Part shown: positions 15,554 to 28,897 of the stretch, piece after piece
Layout of the letters: each line of letters opens with the position of its first letter
How positions within the stretch are numbered: the first letter of the stretch is position 1
Assembly: GCA_022579005.1 (NCBI GenBank)
Contig: MU401515.1
Coordinates: 124,001-188,000, forward strand
Reading direction: 5' to 3'
DNA length: 64,000 bases
From: Poronia punctata
Taxonomy: Eukaryota; Ascomycota; Sordariomycetes; Xylariales; Xylariaceae
Notes under the pieces: model-generated
What the model was told of the DNA's origin: nothing
What the model saw: only the letters and a program-made list of their open reading frames with translations
Database searches by the model: none
Position numbers and translations under genes: made by a program

Positions 15554-17498
15554 ATGGCGTCTATTTCTTTGGGAGAATCCATACCTCCCAATACTTCTCA
15601 TGTAAGGCTTCCTTCACTTCCACATCTTCCATACGGCAGGGTATATCAAAGCTCTTCCAACTCACATTGGCTGATATTTCTTGCGATAGGCAGTCAGCGT
15701 GTCTCTTCCGACATGGAAGGCCAACGTTGGCTACGAGGAGGGTGAGCAATGGGTGGTCGGGTCCATGACTACAGGATACCCGCGCTTCTTCATCCACAAG
15801 AGCATCCGGGCCCTAAGCGTCGACCTATTGGCCAAGTATGGCAATGCCGGCCAGGATGCCATGTTGTTCCCCACGCTGAGGGTCGCGCAGAGATGTGTCG
15901 ATTTCATAAGGGATAAGGCCCCTCAGGGGTCTGCCCTGGATGAGGTATCCATCTTACGCCTCGTCCTCGACCCGCACAAGGAATTCAGCAGCGCGGTCGA
16001 GTCGGTCAAGCCAGCCATCTCAGCCATCTTCTTTCCCAAAGAACTCTTCCCTGTTGCGAAACAGTATTGGCAACACTCGGGAGATGGCGTCTCCAGTCGA
16101 CGGGCCGAGTTCTGCCACGGTCTCTCCCGCGACGGTCTCTTAGTCCCCGAACAGCGGTCGTCCTCCCCACGTGCACTGCAGGCTCAAAAGCTACGCCGTG
16201 GACCTAAACGGTACCAGCGGGGCGCATCCATAGATGAAACAAACGGAACCAACGGCACGAACGGCCACAGTCACGGGACGAAAGCCGATTCACCCGCCGC
16301 CCAAGAGCTGGCCGACAAGATCGAGAGTTCACGCTTTCTAGAAGAGCGTTTCGGCAGGAACCTCGACGTCTCGTTTGTCGAGAACGCCAAGTCGGCCATC
16401 CGACGTCGTATCGCCGGCGTGCTCACGACAGACCTCGACCTCGACAGTAAATCACTCCCTGCCATGGACGCAGGCGCCCGTGGCGTCTCGAATCTGCAGG
16501 AGCACGACATCTACCTGACACCGTGCGGCATGAACGCCATCTTCATCACGCACCAGGCGTTACTCAAGGCGCGCACACCCCGGAAGAGCGTCGAATTCGG
16601 CTTTCCCTACGTCGACACTCTCAAGATCCTGCAAAAGTTCGGACCCGGCGCCGTCTTCTACGGACACGGATCCACGGCAGATCTCGACGACTTGGAGAAA
16701 CGTCTCGTGGCCGGCGAGAAGTTCCTCGCCTTCTTCTGCGAATTTCCCGGGAACCCTCTCCTGACGTGTCCGGACCTAGAGCGCGTGCGCCGACTAGCAG
16801 ATACCTACGACTTCGCCGTCGTCGTCGACGAAACGATAGGCACATTCGTAAACGTCAACGTCCTCCCCTACGCCGACGTCGTCGTGAGCAGCCTGACCAA
16901 GATCTTCTCGGGCGACTGCAACGTCATGGGCGGAAGCGTGATCCTGAACCCGGGAAGCCGATACTACGCCGAGCTCAAAGACGCCCTCTCCCCTTCCGCG
17001 GGCGTATTCGAACAGGACGAATCCTACTGGGCCGAAGACGTCCTCTTCATGGAGCGAAACAGCCGGGACTTCGCCGCCCGCATCGAGCGCATCAACGCCA
17101 ACGCAGCCGCACTCGCCTCCACCTTGCAAGCACACCCACTCGTCAAGCGCGTCTACTACCCGGCCTGCAACGACGCCGACTCGCGACGCAACTACGAGGC
17201 CTGCCGATTGCCGCGCGGCGGGTACGGCGGTCTGTTATCTTTCGTCATGGCATCCGAGGCGCACTCCGTCGCCTTTTACGACGCGCTCGAGACGGCCAAA
17301 GGTCCCAGTCTCGGCACCAACTTCACCCTCACCTCGCCCTACGTCATCCTCGCGCATTACCAGGAGCTCGAGTGGGCTGCTAGTTTCGGCGTCGATCCCA
17401 ACTTGCTCCGCGTCAGTGTTGGGTTGGAGGATAATCTGGTGGAGACTTTTGAGAAGGCTTTGAAGGCTGCTGAAGCTATTCCTGTTACTTCGGAGTAG
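15554..17498 (+). CDS. Cystathionine gamma-synthase-like PLP-dependent enzyme (Cys/Met metabolism family)
   Basis: Two exons: 15554-15601 codes the first 16 residues (MASISLGESIPPNTSH) and 15690-17498 the remaining 602. The 88-bp intron has donor gtaagg and acceptor gatag. The 618-residue product continues AVSVSLPTWKANVGYEEGE, the typical start of the long fungal CGS-like enzymes (compare yeast YML082W/YLL058W). The PLP fold is in the C-terminal two thirds: substrate/PLP motifs TPCGMNAIF and FPYVDT, an aspartate in VVVDETIGTF, and the Schiff-base lysine in SSLTKIFSG at residue 420. A low-complexity Thr-Asn-Gly/His linker sits near residues 199-217. Family members catalyse gamma-replacement or gamma-elimination on O-acyl-homoserine or cystathionine; the exact substrate is not deducible. 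It is convergent with the NRPS-like reductase 0.7 kb downstream, which hints at a shared pathway but does not prove it. Confidence 0.9.
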
Positions 17499-18214
17499 AA
17501 GAAAAAATAAAGGGGGGTGGGGGTATAGAAGAAGTTTATTTTTTTAGACACTAGGAATTGGAATGAGAAATAGATGGCCCTTTTCGAATATATCTATTAC
17601 ATTGCAATACATATGATCCAAAATTCGAAATCGTTGCATGTCCTAGGAAAAGGAGTAGTTATATTAATAGATTGATAGATAGTTCAAAGGTTTCGACATC
17701 ATCATACAATCAATATCTGTCTGTCTGTATATAAACAACAAGTCGTGTATATCTCTCATACCAAGATACCAACAGAATAAGGCAATAATCAAATTTCCAA
17801 ATGCATATGACCTGTGGACGAAATATTTTAAATTAATATCCAGATCAAGGACTATTCAACATTGGAAAAAAAAATTCCTCGGACGCCTTCTAAGTTAACC
17901 AACAAGGAAAGAGACAAAACCAAGACCACCTCCAGCTAACGTGAGCCCAGGAAAAAATACAGCAGCGTAAAAAGAAAGGGAAAAAAAAAGGTCGCGTGAA
18001 AATTTCATGCCAACTTTCCTCATCTTCATCCTTCCATCATCTCATGGTTGACGGACTGGCGCAGCTCAGTCCATATGGTGGGATTGGGTATCAGTATATA
18101 TATAAATCCACCAGTAGCGTCATCTTGTATACATCCAGCTTTCTTTTTTTCTTTCTTTTTTTTGGTATTCCAGTCGATTCATTTTTCATCTTGTTAGAGG
18201 GGATTTTCTTCGTC
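17499..18214. other. Convergent 3' intergenic region
   Basis: About 0.7 kb of AT-rich DNA between the tail-to-tail PLP-enzyme and NRPS-like genes. It contains several A- and T-runs (near 17865, 17980 and 18145) that plausibly serve as polyadenylation/termination signals for both. No coding potential seen. Confidence 0.5.
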
Positions 18215-21200
18215 TTAGAAATTCCACTGTCTCATCCAAAGATCAACCCAATCCGTGCTGACGGGCGGTAATTTCCGCATAGTCTCGCTCTTGCGAGCCG
18301 TCACCACGGTTTCGAGATTGAAGGGAGTGATCTTGATGTCCTTGGGAGGGATGAGCCCGTCGTAGAAATCGACGAGCTTGAGGCCGGGGAGTTCGCGGGC
18401 TGTGGCACCAGTGCGACCGGCCTGCTTGAGTGCCTGGACCCACTCCTCCCAGGGGACCGATTTCGTGCCCTCGGGCATCTTCTTTAGGATGGTGGGTGCG
18501 ATGACCTGCCAGTAGCCCAGTTTCGGGTTAACTGCGTGGTACACCTTGAGTTCGTCATCGGCGAGCTCCTCGAATTGCGGCTTCTTGGCCCCGACGCCCG
18601 CGAGCTCGACCACCATGTCCGCCAGGAGATCCACGGGTACCCACTCGATGCGGTCGAGTGTGCCCAGGTTGGACGGTAGCATCTTGAGATACTTGGACGA
18701 CTCGACGATGGTGGGGAACCATTCCTGCTTGTTCCATTCGCCCTTCTCGCCTGTCGTGACTGGACCTGCGATCTGACCGACACGGCAGATGGAAGCGTCG
18801 ACGCCCGAGACCTTGACCGCCTGCTCAAGCACCATCTCGGCCATCAGCTTAGACAAGCTGTAGCCTTGCGTGCCGGCAATGGATAGATCATGGATCGCCT
18901 TCTCCGGCACGGGTTCGTCGGCGGACCATTTAGTGATACTGCCGACAGAAGAGATGTAGAAGATGGCAGTGCCATTTCGGCTCTTCTTGGCGAAGTCGAC
19001 GAGATGACGCACACCTCGAATGTGGGGCTCAAACGAGGAGAGGTCGAGGTTGAAGTTGACCGGCCACGAGTTGTGGATGATCTTAGTGACGCCCTTGAGT
19101 AGGACGTCGTACTTGCCCTGGCCGAGGCCGAAGTCGGCCTTTGAGAGATCGGCGGTGAGGAACTGAACCTTCTTGGCCGGCCAGTTCTCCGTCAGGCCCT
19201 TGGCCTTGAAAGCGGCGCGCTGCCTGTCCTCGGCATCTCCGGATCGATTGAAGCAGTAGATGCGCTTGACACTCGTGTTTCGCACTAGTGTATCGAGCAG
19301 GTAAGTGCCCAGGGAGCCCGTTGTTCCCGTGACGATGACGCTATCGCCATCCTGAGGCAGGTCACGGGTGTACTTGGAGATGATGTCCTGGGCAAGTTGG
19401 TATGTGGACTGAGCAGGATCCTCGTTCCCGCTGAGTCCGGGGTGAAGGGCTGCGTAGAAAGCCTGAGAGAGCTTTTCGAGTGTCGGGTTTCCGTAGATGA
19501 TGCTAGGGCCGAGCGTGACGTCAACCTTGGCCCGCTCTGCGGCAGTGCGGAGCGCACCGATCACCTGGAAAACAAGGAGCGAGTCGAAGCCGGCGGCGAA
19601 GAGGTTCTCATCATCCTCGAGTTCCTTCTTTAGCATAACGTTGATGATGTGACGCAAGCTGTCAGCGATGCTCTGGGGCGAGATGATGTCCATATCAGAC
19701 GACAGGGCCTTGGCCTCCTCAGCCTCCAGCCTCTCGTAGAACTCGTCGATCTCGGTGTCATAGGCCCGAAGCATGGCAGTACGCCTCACCGTACCCTTAT
19801 CCGTGCGCAAGAAGGGCTTGCCGGGGACGGTCAACATCATGTTGGACCGGAAGATGCGGGCATGTGATGGCGAAGCAGCATTGGCCTTCTCGACAACCTC
19901 GGCGTAGATTTGGTCGAGCAATGACTCGGTAGCCTCTTCCGTCGACGGGGCCGCACCACGAAGTTCCAGTAGGACAGCCGGGTGGAATCGCCTGTTTCCA
20001 ACCACCAGCGCGGATTGTACGGCTGGGTGAGAACTGACACAGGCTTCGATATCGACCGGCTGCACCTTTTCACCATTGGAGAGGACGACAACGTCGTCGG
20101 CACGGCCTACACAAAGCCAGCGGTCGGGCTCGGTCGGATGTGGAGCAAAGAGATCCTTGGTGGAGTATTCCGTGTCCTCGGGAAACGTGTAGAAGAGACC
20201 CTGCCACCGCTTGTATTCCGGCTTCTTGACGAAGAACAGCTCGAACAGACCAGGAGTGGACTCGCGCAATTCAGTGCCCAGCTCAGCGGGGAATTTGAAT
20301 GTCCGCCAGTCCTTGCCCTTCTGCGGGGAAACCATGGCCCAGATGCCACCTTCGGTAGAGCCGTAGACGTTGCGTACAGACACAACTTGGTTGACGACAT
20401 CGCCGAGTTGGGAAGAAAGAGAACCTAGAGACGTTCGAAATTAGAATGTACTTTCCACCCAGCCATATCGGACATCAGCTTACCTCCTCCCGTGATGATG
20501 TATTTACAAGCCGCCAGCTTGTTCAGCGTGACGGGCGTCTTGGCCAATTCCTCGACTATCGAAGGAGGGATGAAAAAGGCCTTGACCGGAAGATTTGATA
20601 TGATACGGTCGATAGTGTCGGCGCTGATAACGCCGTTGGTGGGCTCCGTGACAATGGTAGAGCCGAGCCAATAGTTGAGCCCGAGCTTAACCATGAGACT
20701 AGCAGCCTAATTCCGTCAGTTAGTAATTTCACCTTGACATTGCAGCTGATCGTCTCAGAACTTACATGGAACCAGGGGAAGGGGTTGAAGACTAGATCTG
20801 ATGACGACCACGATGGTGTGATCTCCTCGTCTTCCTCGATAGCAATATCCTTGATGGCATCACCACTCGCAATGGTACCCAGACGCATGACGATGGGCTT
20901 GGGAAGGCCGGTGGAGCCGGATGTGTGCAGCACGGCGAGAGGGTCCAGGTTTGCCTCCTCCCATGTCTTTGTATAAGGATACTTGGCCACGGGGCGAGGA
21001 TCCATCAATTCTTCCAGGGTCGGTGTCTGTAGGACCTCCATAGGGCGGTTATCGAGGATCTGGTTTACCAAGTCATTGTTGTCGGTAGACTTGGCCCAGA
21101 TTCGGCAGTCTGTCTTGTCGACAACCGCCAGGCTGCCCTCTAGACTGTTCCTTGGCGAGACAAGAAGGGCCTGCGCATAACGACTTGGTATCAACGCCTG

Positions 21201-21593
21201 AACAACTACCAAGAGAGGGGAGAGGGCCTACCTTGTAGCCAGTCTTGATACAGGCAAGCACCAGTATAGGGTAGGTCAAGTTATCTAGGACAGAGGCCAC
21301 ACGTCAGTATATGGAAGAAAGACTAGAAATTCGTCCCCCAGATGCATTGACGTACGGGGTCCGATATAGCCAATGGCCTCAAAGTTCTTGCTCCTCCCTA
21401 AAACGCCTTCCAGCCAACGGCAAGCACGGTTGACGGCATTGGCGAATCGAAACGCGGTAATGTCTTCGAAGCTGTCACCGTTGTCGGTCAAGTGTGGAAT
21501 GGTATAGACGACCCGATCGGGAGTATCACGAGCTGCTTCGTCGACGACGTTGGGGATCAGGCGGTTGCCCGCGACATATGGTACGTGACCCAT
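18215..21593 (-). CDS. NRPS-like adenylation-thiolation-reductase enzyme (carboxylic acid reductase type)
   Basis: Predicted to adenylate a carboxylic or amino acid, load it on a phosphopantetheine arm and release it reductively as aldehyde or alcohol with NAD(P)H. Minus-strand exons are 21593-21356, 21284-21232, 21170-20766, 20706-20484 and 20424-18215; phases close to 1042 residues. A domain: LHTSGSTGLPKP at 178-189, YGSTEGG, and GRADDVVVLSNGEKVQP. T domain: LFAAGFDSLLVF with the pantetheine serine at about 588. R domain (PF07993-like): GTTGSLGTYLLD near 670 and the YSLSK Tyr/Lys pair near 828. There is no condensation domain, so it cannot make peptides alone. I use the start at 21593 (MGHVPYVAGNRLIPNVVDE), which matches the family; an in-frame ATG at 21695 would add 34 residues. 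Substrate unknown. The domain order resembles Fub8-like reductases and, more distantly, Lys2. Confidence 0.92.
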
Positions 21594-24500
21594 ACTGCCT
21601 TTTCTCTTATTTCTTATGGGGACAGTTGAGTATAATCCTCCGTTTATCTGTGTCCCGAGTCTCTGGATATCCTCGTGGATAGTGGCCGAGATCAACGGCG
21701 TAGTACGAGTGAGTGTCTTAACACGGGGAAGGCCTGCCGAAAATAAAAGTAGAGTATGGGGAGAAAAGATGGAACCAAGAAAGAATAGTCTGAGAAGAAA
21801 ACCACCACAACTACTGAGATCCGAAACAAGAACCAGTAACGGTGTAGGGACACATAGATTATATACAGCTCCTAGCCTGACCTAGTTATAGTGTCATGGA
21901 CCGTGGAGCACGAGCCCCGGATGCGACTGTCGCGTAGACGCATGGGGAACAAGTACTCGAATGGTAATCACAATCATATCCGTCGTCTGCTTCGTCGTCC
22001 TGTACAGTATAGCATGCAACCGGCGTATGTAAATGTGTATATGGAGTGGACCTAACCGACTAGATGTGCCTAGGTGAGGTAGTACCGTAGCAGTATCTAG
22101 TTAGGTGCCGGTACTCGTAGAGGTAGGTAGTCGACCAAAGGTACGCTCGTACGCTTCGGCCTAGTATAGCAATAATATGTACCAGGTTGGTACAAGTGAG
22201 CTCCAACATGGTCGTTACCTGCGTGTAGAGATCTAGCTATTAGACAAGCCAAGAAAGACAACACGTCTCCGGTAGGTAACGACGTAACGTGGAGAGTGAA
22301 CCAACCCCTGACGGTAGGAAGGAAAGTCCAATAAGGATGTCGAAAGAGGCTGAGACTCTACGAAGATCCAAGCTGAGCACAGGTACTTCACAGGCTCCAG
22401 GGGCTGGTGGTCAGAGACTCAGACAACGATCGCAGAGGACGTACCTGCAACCAGACGCTGAAGACGTCAGGGCCGGATACTAGTTTGTTACTTACAAACG
22501 TATAGTATGGTCATCGGCGGACTAGTCATTTCGAGAAATGGTAGTGTAGGCGGGACCCTATTAGTGCCCGTTTGGGCGAGCTGACTGAACTTTAAGGTGG
22601 GTTTGTATGGTGATTTGGAATGTGATGATCGGACAAGGCTTGATGCTGACAGTGAATAAGACTCCGGACAGGCCCAGCCGACACCAAGCGGGCTTGATTA
22701 TTGTTGTCAACTTAGTAGGTAGCATAAACGCATGCGAATGTTCCATTCGACTCATTCGTCCTAACAGTCTCGTCTAAGAAAAGGAATTGTACTCGTAGAC
22801 AGCGCGTCCGCCTGTCAAGCAGTGGGCAAGGTACCGCGCTCCAACTTGAGAAAGTGGGATGGCGGCCCTCGATGGGGCCCCCGGTTCGTCCATTTTAGTC
22901 ATTTTCAATCCAAGCATGGCCGAATACCCAAAAGTACTCTTCGTGTGGCTTTCTGCTACGAACGTATGGTAAGAGTACCTAGCACATATGATAATTAAAG
23001 ATTTTATTTTCTGGCCTTGGATTTTCGACACACAACTACACCCGTATGTTGGAGGTAGGTTGCGGTGGTGTTTGAACAGGTTGTTGCAGAAGCCGAGGGT
23101 TGCATGTGTTTGAAAAACCTTAAACCGAGTTCTTGCCAATCCTACATTGTTGGGTACGTACCCGAGCAGGATTTTACTCGGTCTTGCTACCGACAGAAGC
23201 GGAAGTCGAAGTACATGTACAAAGGATGTTTAAGAATAGAATTGGCGTTCAGAGCAGCCGCTTTTAGCCCCAGATTCAGTACTGTTTGTCGATCTTTTAC
23301 GATACGCTGCCAGGAACACAGATATGCTCTTGGCCGCCAAGCATTCTACGATATGACACAGCTGCAACATTACTGCCGTGAAGCTTAATGCCAACCACGC
23401 TACTCCTTAACGGGAGTGACGGGGTAACATTCTTTCCCTCCTCGGCCGAACCTGCCCTGTAACAACGAATGAGATTTCCGGTACACTAAATAATTCTTGG
23501 GTTGATTGATCAATAGTGATGAATATCTTCGCTAACTTTTTCAATGTTATCACATTGCTGGTTTAGATGTCCTATTGGAATACCTATTGGAACTAAGAAG
23601 GCTGGTATCAATGACATTCCCATGGTTCTAATGATCCCGATGGTCACAACAAACTGCCGTAACAAATGGGAAGAAAAAAAAATACCTACCTACCTGATTG
23701 CTTTATCACCATCTTTACGATAGGGGACGGATGCAGCGCGGCGTAATATGTAAAGGGCGGGTATTTTGTGTCCAAGTAACATTCCACTTCCCCTTTACGG
23801 TCTATCTGACCCCATATCAATCGCCAAATCCAGGCTCTTGTGCCTAAGCAGCGGCCGAACCGACGAGTAAATGCGGTGCAACAACATCTGCTTCACGAGG
23901 CCTGCATATAAACCCCCCACCACGCGTTGTTCTCTGACTATTTATCATCAGGCTTTGAATATTCATATCGGATATATCTGTATCATAAAACACGTGTTTG
24001 TCGGGGGTCGGGTCCTAGCCTCCTAGGGTGGATCACAAAACCATACCTTGCCTTCTGGTCTGGATCAAATCGGCGTTTCCTCGTCATGCAACCTTCGTAA
24101 GGAGCTATACGTGCAGACATACGATATCCGGCCGGGGCTCTGTTTTTAGTCCGTGACTGTGGCTATAACACCCCCATTCGTCTGTTACGAATGAAGGGGC
24201 TAGAATTGCTCTACTACGGTAAAGATATCTATGTTACATCATATTACACCCCTTCTGGGGGGGGGCACATGGTTTACAATGCAAGCAAGGCACCGAAATA
24301 TCACATCACTAGTACGTGAATCATCTGTACGTATGGACGTCCTGAGGAATTATATTCATCATCCAGACAGGAAATGCAATATACGTACAATTATAAGACG
24401 CTGCAGATCTTACACAACTGTTCTTCCTCGCTTGTGACGATCAAGTCCCCAAAACACCAGGAGATGCTGACTACCTATGCAAAATAAAGAAGCAAAGATA

Positions 24501-26419
24501 AACGCTGCGTACTACATAGGTAGTATGTGTGCCTGTGAATCAGAAGCTGATCGTTTCCCTACGTGTATGATTATACCGAGTAATTCTAGCCCGACGTTTT
24601 GTGACGCGGTCACCGCCCATCGTTCGTTGTCACAGGACTCTCAATAGTCATTCTCAGTCGACTGGATCTTGTCAAGCTAGACCCAAGAAAAAAGCTGCCG
24701 GTACGGAGTTGGGACAGATCGACGATGCTCTTGTTGCCGGCCGGCAAGAGTTTTTCACTGAAGCGGCATCGGGGTGCTTTGTGTCGTGAGACGAAAAGCA
24801 ATATGTACCTGTCAGGTCAAATGATTGACAAACAAACCCACCAGGCTGGAAACGTCATGTTATTTATTCCCTAGATTTAGTCTAGCTGTATGAAATCCGC
24901 GGCCGGCAGATGGACTGGACGAACTGAATCACTTGCTAGATAGGGAAACCCAAATTCACCGAGAGGCCCCAATTTTCGAGGCAGATGCATGCAACTTAAA
25001 TATGCAATGCTCGTGAAGAGGAAGCTTTTCTCGCAAAGTATATTCTCGTTTCATCTTATTCTTACCTACCTACACTAGAACCTTTTTAAACGTCATCCTA
25101 AATACACGGCCACGGCGTAAGTAGATAGAAGAGAATCGATGCCCAAGCGCGAAAGAGACGACGAAACAAGGATATAACCGCATAGGACTTACAAAAGGTT
25201 AGTCAAACATGTACAGTCAAAACAGTCAAACTCGGATACTCTTTCGTCTGCCGTTTATGTAATAACGACGTGTACGTGTATATGAGCGTGCTGCCTGTAT
25301 CATAGTATGCTCTTGATGCGTATGTCACACGCGGATTGTACTCGGTAGAATGCGATTTCTACCGAATTGGTACAGTGAGAAGCACTGTGCACGGCGTATG
25401 TACGAGTAGACGCTCTGGAAGGATGAGCCGAGGGATGACAAACTACAGTACCTGCGGTTCTCGCCGTAAGACTGCGCAGCGCGTATGCAAAGTACTAATT
25501 AAATATCAAAGGCGTCGGTTAATTGTTCCTTCAACCCCCAACTCGCTCCTGTGGGTGATTTGAAAGGGAAGCTGACCTCGATTTTGAGGCGAACAGCTGA
25601 TGTGGTTTTTTCCTCACGATGGTTAGCCCACCTACTACCTTATTAACAACACCGCCACAATTGTGTGTCCAGCCACGCCGTCGCGATGTACGAGTAGGTA
25701 GGTATTCTGTCTCTATCGTACTTGTACTTGTAGTCTGTAGACGACAGGAATGTAATCGAGACTGAAACACCAGGCGTTACTCGTCTTACCTACCTACTCT
25801 TGATCGAGCCCCTCGTAGGACCATTGCTCCAATCTCGCGAGCTATCCGGTAGATTTACTTACTTGTACTGCAAGCGCCACTTTCCAAGCCTCGACCGAAC
25901 AAAATGTCGCTATCGTTTGGTTGAATCAGGGCGTATGTACGAGTAAGAGCCCGCTTGCTTCGTTACGTTACGAGCCTATCCATTCGTTTACCCAACCACT
26001 ACCTACTGCAGCACCACTCAACGGTCAGATACCCACATGCTGCTACCCGTCCACAGAAGTAAGGACCTCGTTTCAGCTTCTTCCTTGAATCGCGCCGATC
26101 TGCTAATTCGCCTCAATTCAATTCATGCAAGATCCGTGAAGAAAATAAAACCCGAATTTTCCAAAACTTAGTCCAAGTTTATGTTACATTATCTCCACGT
26201 TTTGGAGCCGTTTCATGGCTTATCTAATCCCAAAGATTTCAAATACCTTTTTTTGGGTTTTGGTCCCGAGATCTCCGACAAAACATCCACCTAACAACCT
26301 ACCTAACCTACGATAGACGAATCGTACATTAGTCTAGATACCTTATTTGCTTCCATATAGAAGAAAGCGGGCGCGGATTTTGTAAATCGGAAGCCCGTTA
26401 CCCGTCCCGTTTATTATTG

Positions 26420-26438
26420 CCCCCCCCCCCCCCCCCCC
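26420..26438. repeat. Poly-C tract (19 C)
   Basis: Uninterrupted C homopolymer in the gene-poor region. Its length is likely unstable. Confidence 0.9.
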
Positions 26439-27366
26439 TGTCTCGAAGCCACCAAACGTGGTTTACCTAGATAAGAGCTTATTTTGCATCATCTTGGGTT
26501 GTAATCCGTCTTTTGGCACGTGTTGTAGATTATTCTAACCTACCTACACGTAGAATTTGTATGTACCTGATTTTGAAGTCGCCGTGTAGGTAGTTCCCCC
26601 GCACCGCACGGCGCATCGTTCATTTTCCCCGTAGTCTAAAAAGGATGACTGTTCAAGCGTCATCGCCAAGCCCCGATTTTTAGTGTTCATACACACATCC
26701 AGTATTATGTACCTACCTATTCGCTGCCCAAACATGCAGACGGCAAAGCATTGGTAGAATTCGCTTCTTTTCTTTAACTTTTAACTTTTACCTTGCCTTT
26801 GCTTGCGAATCACGAAATAAATGGCCGCCCCTAGATTAGCATGAGGAGAGGAGAGACGACCCCCAACAAAATAGTTTGGGTACATAGGTACATATTAATC
26901 TCCGATCCTCATTTATGATGAGTTTGGAGACAGAGCCAGGGGCATGGAGAGAAAAATATGATATACGGTCCTTGACATTCTCGTACTTGGTTCTTGACAT
27001 TTCCCCGAAGTTCTTGATAAACGCGCCAAATTTTTCGATATTTGGCAGTTGCGCTGCAAAGAGAGGAATACCCAAGTAAGTAAAGACTTTTGTTCGTCTC
27101 TTCTCGACTACAATCTCCCGGAGTAAACTGTTAATGACTCTCCATTAAGGCAAAGAGTTCCCTCGATTTTACAAAAACCATTTCCTCGTTGTAGTGGTAG
27201 TAGGTAAAGTAGGTATGCAGTATCGAGGTGTCGCTTTATTTCTATTTTGTTGTTTCTTGGCTACCGATATCTTTACCCCTTGACCCCCTTGCGTCTTAAC
27301 CGTCTGCACTACGCCGTAGTAAGACATTTCCCTCCTACCTTTCAATCCCAAAATACATCCCTAGCA

Positions 27367-27390
27367 TGTGTGTGTGTGTGTGTGTGTGTG
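27367..27390. repeat. TG dinucleotide microsatellite
   Basis: Twelve tandem TG units in the gene-poor region. Confidence 0.9.
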
Positions 27391-28372
27391 GCTGGAGCAA
27401 CGCACATTTAACAGGTTGGCCTGAAACAAATGGTAAAAAGAGAAGAGGACAAGAATAACCTCGGGGGCCGGTCACATTTTCCATCCCCACACATCCTAAT
27501 ATTATCGTGATGTTTCCCGTCCTGGCCAAGCTACCTGGGACTGAATACCTAACGGATTAGCAAACTAGATATATTAGATATCTTCAGACCATGATGTTCC
27601 TTTCACATCAAGAACAGCCGCCTTGACATGTTTATCAGAAATCAATCTAACCACAGCGCAAGTACAGACACACGCCAACTCAGACCTATCCTTCCATCTA
27701 TCAGTCAAGTTTTAATCACAAATCCTTCCTTTTTATTTTATTTTAAATCAGCATATAAGAACAAGGACTACCTACGTAACAGACAAGGTAGGTTGATTTG
27801 ACCTAGGTGCTTGATAACCTAAGTAACCATGCCAGCTATGTAAGGTAGGTAAGAAAACACACCCTTTTCATACCTAGTTATGAACAAATTTTTAGAAGAA
27901 GAAACATTTAGAATATGTGATACAAATCCGCGTATTATACAGACTTGATCAAAGCTCTCCTTTAGTGATAACTGCCAACCCTAGGTACCTAAGTAAGTAG
28001 ACACTTAACTCCTTGAAAGGTTCCATCTGTATGATGCCCTACATATCGGTTGTAAACAATTCAATTCAAGCTATATCTAGTAATAGTCATAGACCATTAC
28101 ATATATGCTCATCACGGCATTACCTACGTCCTTGTAATAAAAACGATAGTAAAACCACGAGATCCCCTTACGAAAGCTCCCTTCTCCAATCCAGAGACAA
28201 TATAAATAATACAGACCAACTAAACGGGAGCCAACACATCTTCAGCTTTGAAACCCTGCCCCATAAAGAACATGATTATATTCATATATTCCCGGTGTTG
28301 TATGTATAAGGCTGTCTATACCTCCTATAAACTAGGAGCCCGAGATGAACATCTCCTTTTTCGGGGTTTGAA

Positions 28373-28373
<1 letters not shown>

Positions 28374-28404
<31 letters not shown>
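28374..28404. repeat. CA dinucleotide microsatellite
   Basis: About fifteen tandem CA units, roughly 0.5 kb downstream of the dihydrolipoamide dehydrogenase stop codon. Confidence 0.9.
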
Positions 28405-28407
<3 letters not shown>

Positions 28408-28897
28408 TATAAACACTTGGTCTACTTATCTCAGTACGCCTCTGGATTCTTGAAGCGGCGAGACATTTCAGACACATCTAGAAATGAAAAACTTTGTTAA
28501 CAAAAAAAAAAAAAAAGGATTACATAGTCTATAGTGCCATAACTTGAAAACAGTCTAGCCACCTGCATCCATATAGACGAGGCGTCTAGTTTACAGAGAC
28601 GACGTACAGGCGTTCGCCTCTCCCTATTGCTTGGACAATGTTCTTCTTCCCTTCTTCCTCGCTCAAGTTGCTCCGCTAACCAAATATCAGGGACATAGGT
28701 CTAAGTCGGTTTGAGTTCCAAGCATTCTCAGCCATGACAAAACGCTCGCACCAAGGACAACAGGGGGTAGCTTCAAAATGTCACTCTCGTTCTTTGTTTT
28801 CATAATTTGATAATGTACACCTTGACACCGATGCTAACCCCGACCGCTTTAAGTTGCCGTTACACTCCACGTCCCGTCTCTATATCTACAGTGTAAT

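Larger units (their letters stand above)
21594..28897. other. Long gene-poor region
   Basis: About 7.3 kb, the largest stretch here without a recognisable gene. The first 300 bases are the promoter of the NRPS-like gene. The rest is moderately AT-rich, not extreme like the right end. It carries repeated GTAGGTA/TACCTAC and TACGAGTA words (22111-22130, 23683, 25063, 25689-25703, 25787, 26299, 26540, 26706, 27842), a 19-base C run at 26420, a TG repeat at 27367 and a CA repeat at 28374. Small open frames lack motifs. Non-coding RNA or small secreted-protein genes could hide here; RNA data would be needed to see them. Confidence 0.45.

Noticed and set aside
16523..17383. 286-codon Arg-rich plus-strand open frame
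   Set aside because: Out-of-frame shadow of the GC-rich PLP-enzyme exon, with the typical Arg-rich composition of such shadows.
28350..28404. CA-repeat region considered as CRISPR or satellite array
   Set aside because: It is a plain dinucleotide microsatellite; no direct repeats with unique spacers occur anywhere in the window.
28430..28690. Possible small minus-strand gene (segments EEEGKKNIVQAIGRGERLY and MSRRFKNPEAY)
   Set aside because: The segments look protein-like, but no combination of donor, acceptor and phase joined them into one frame.
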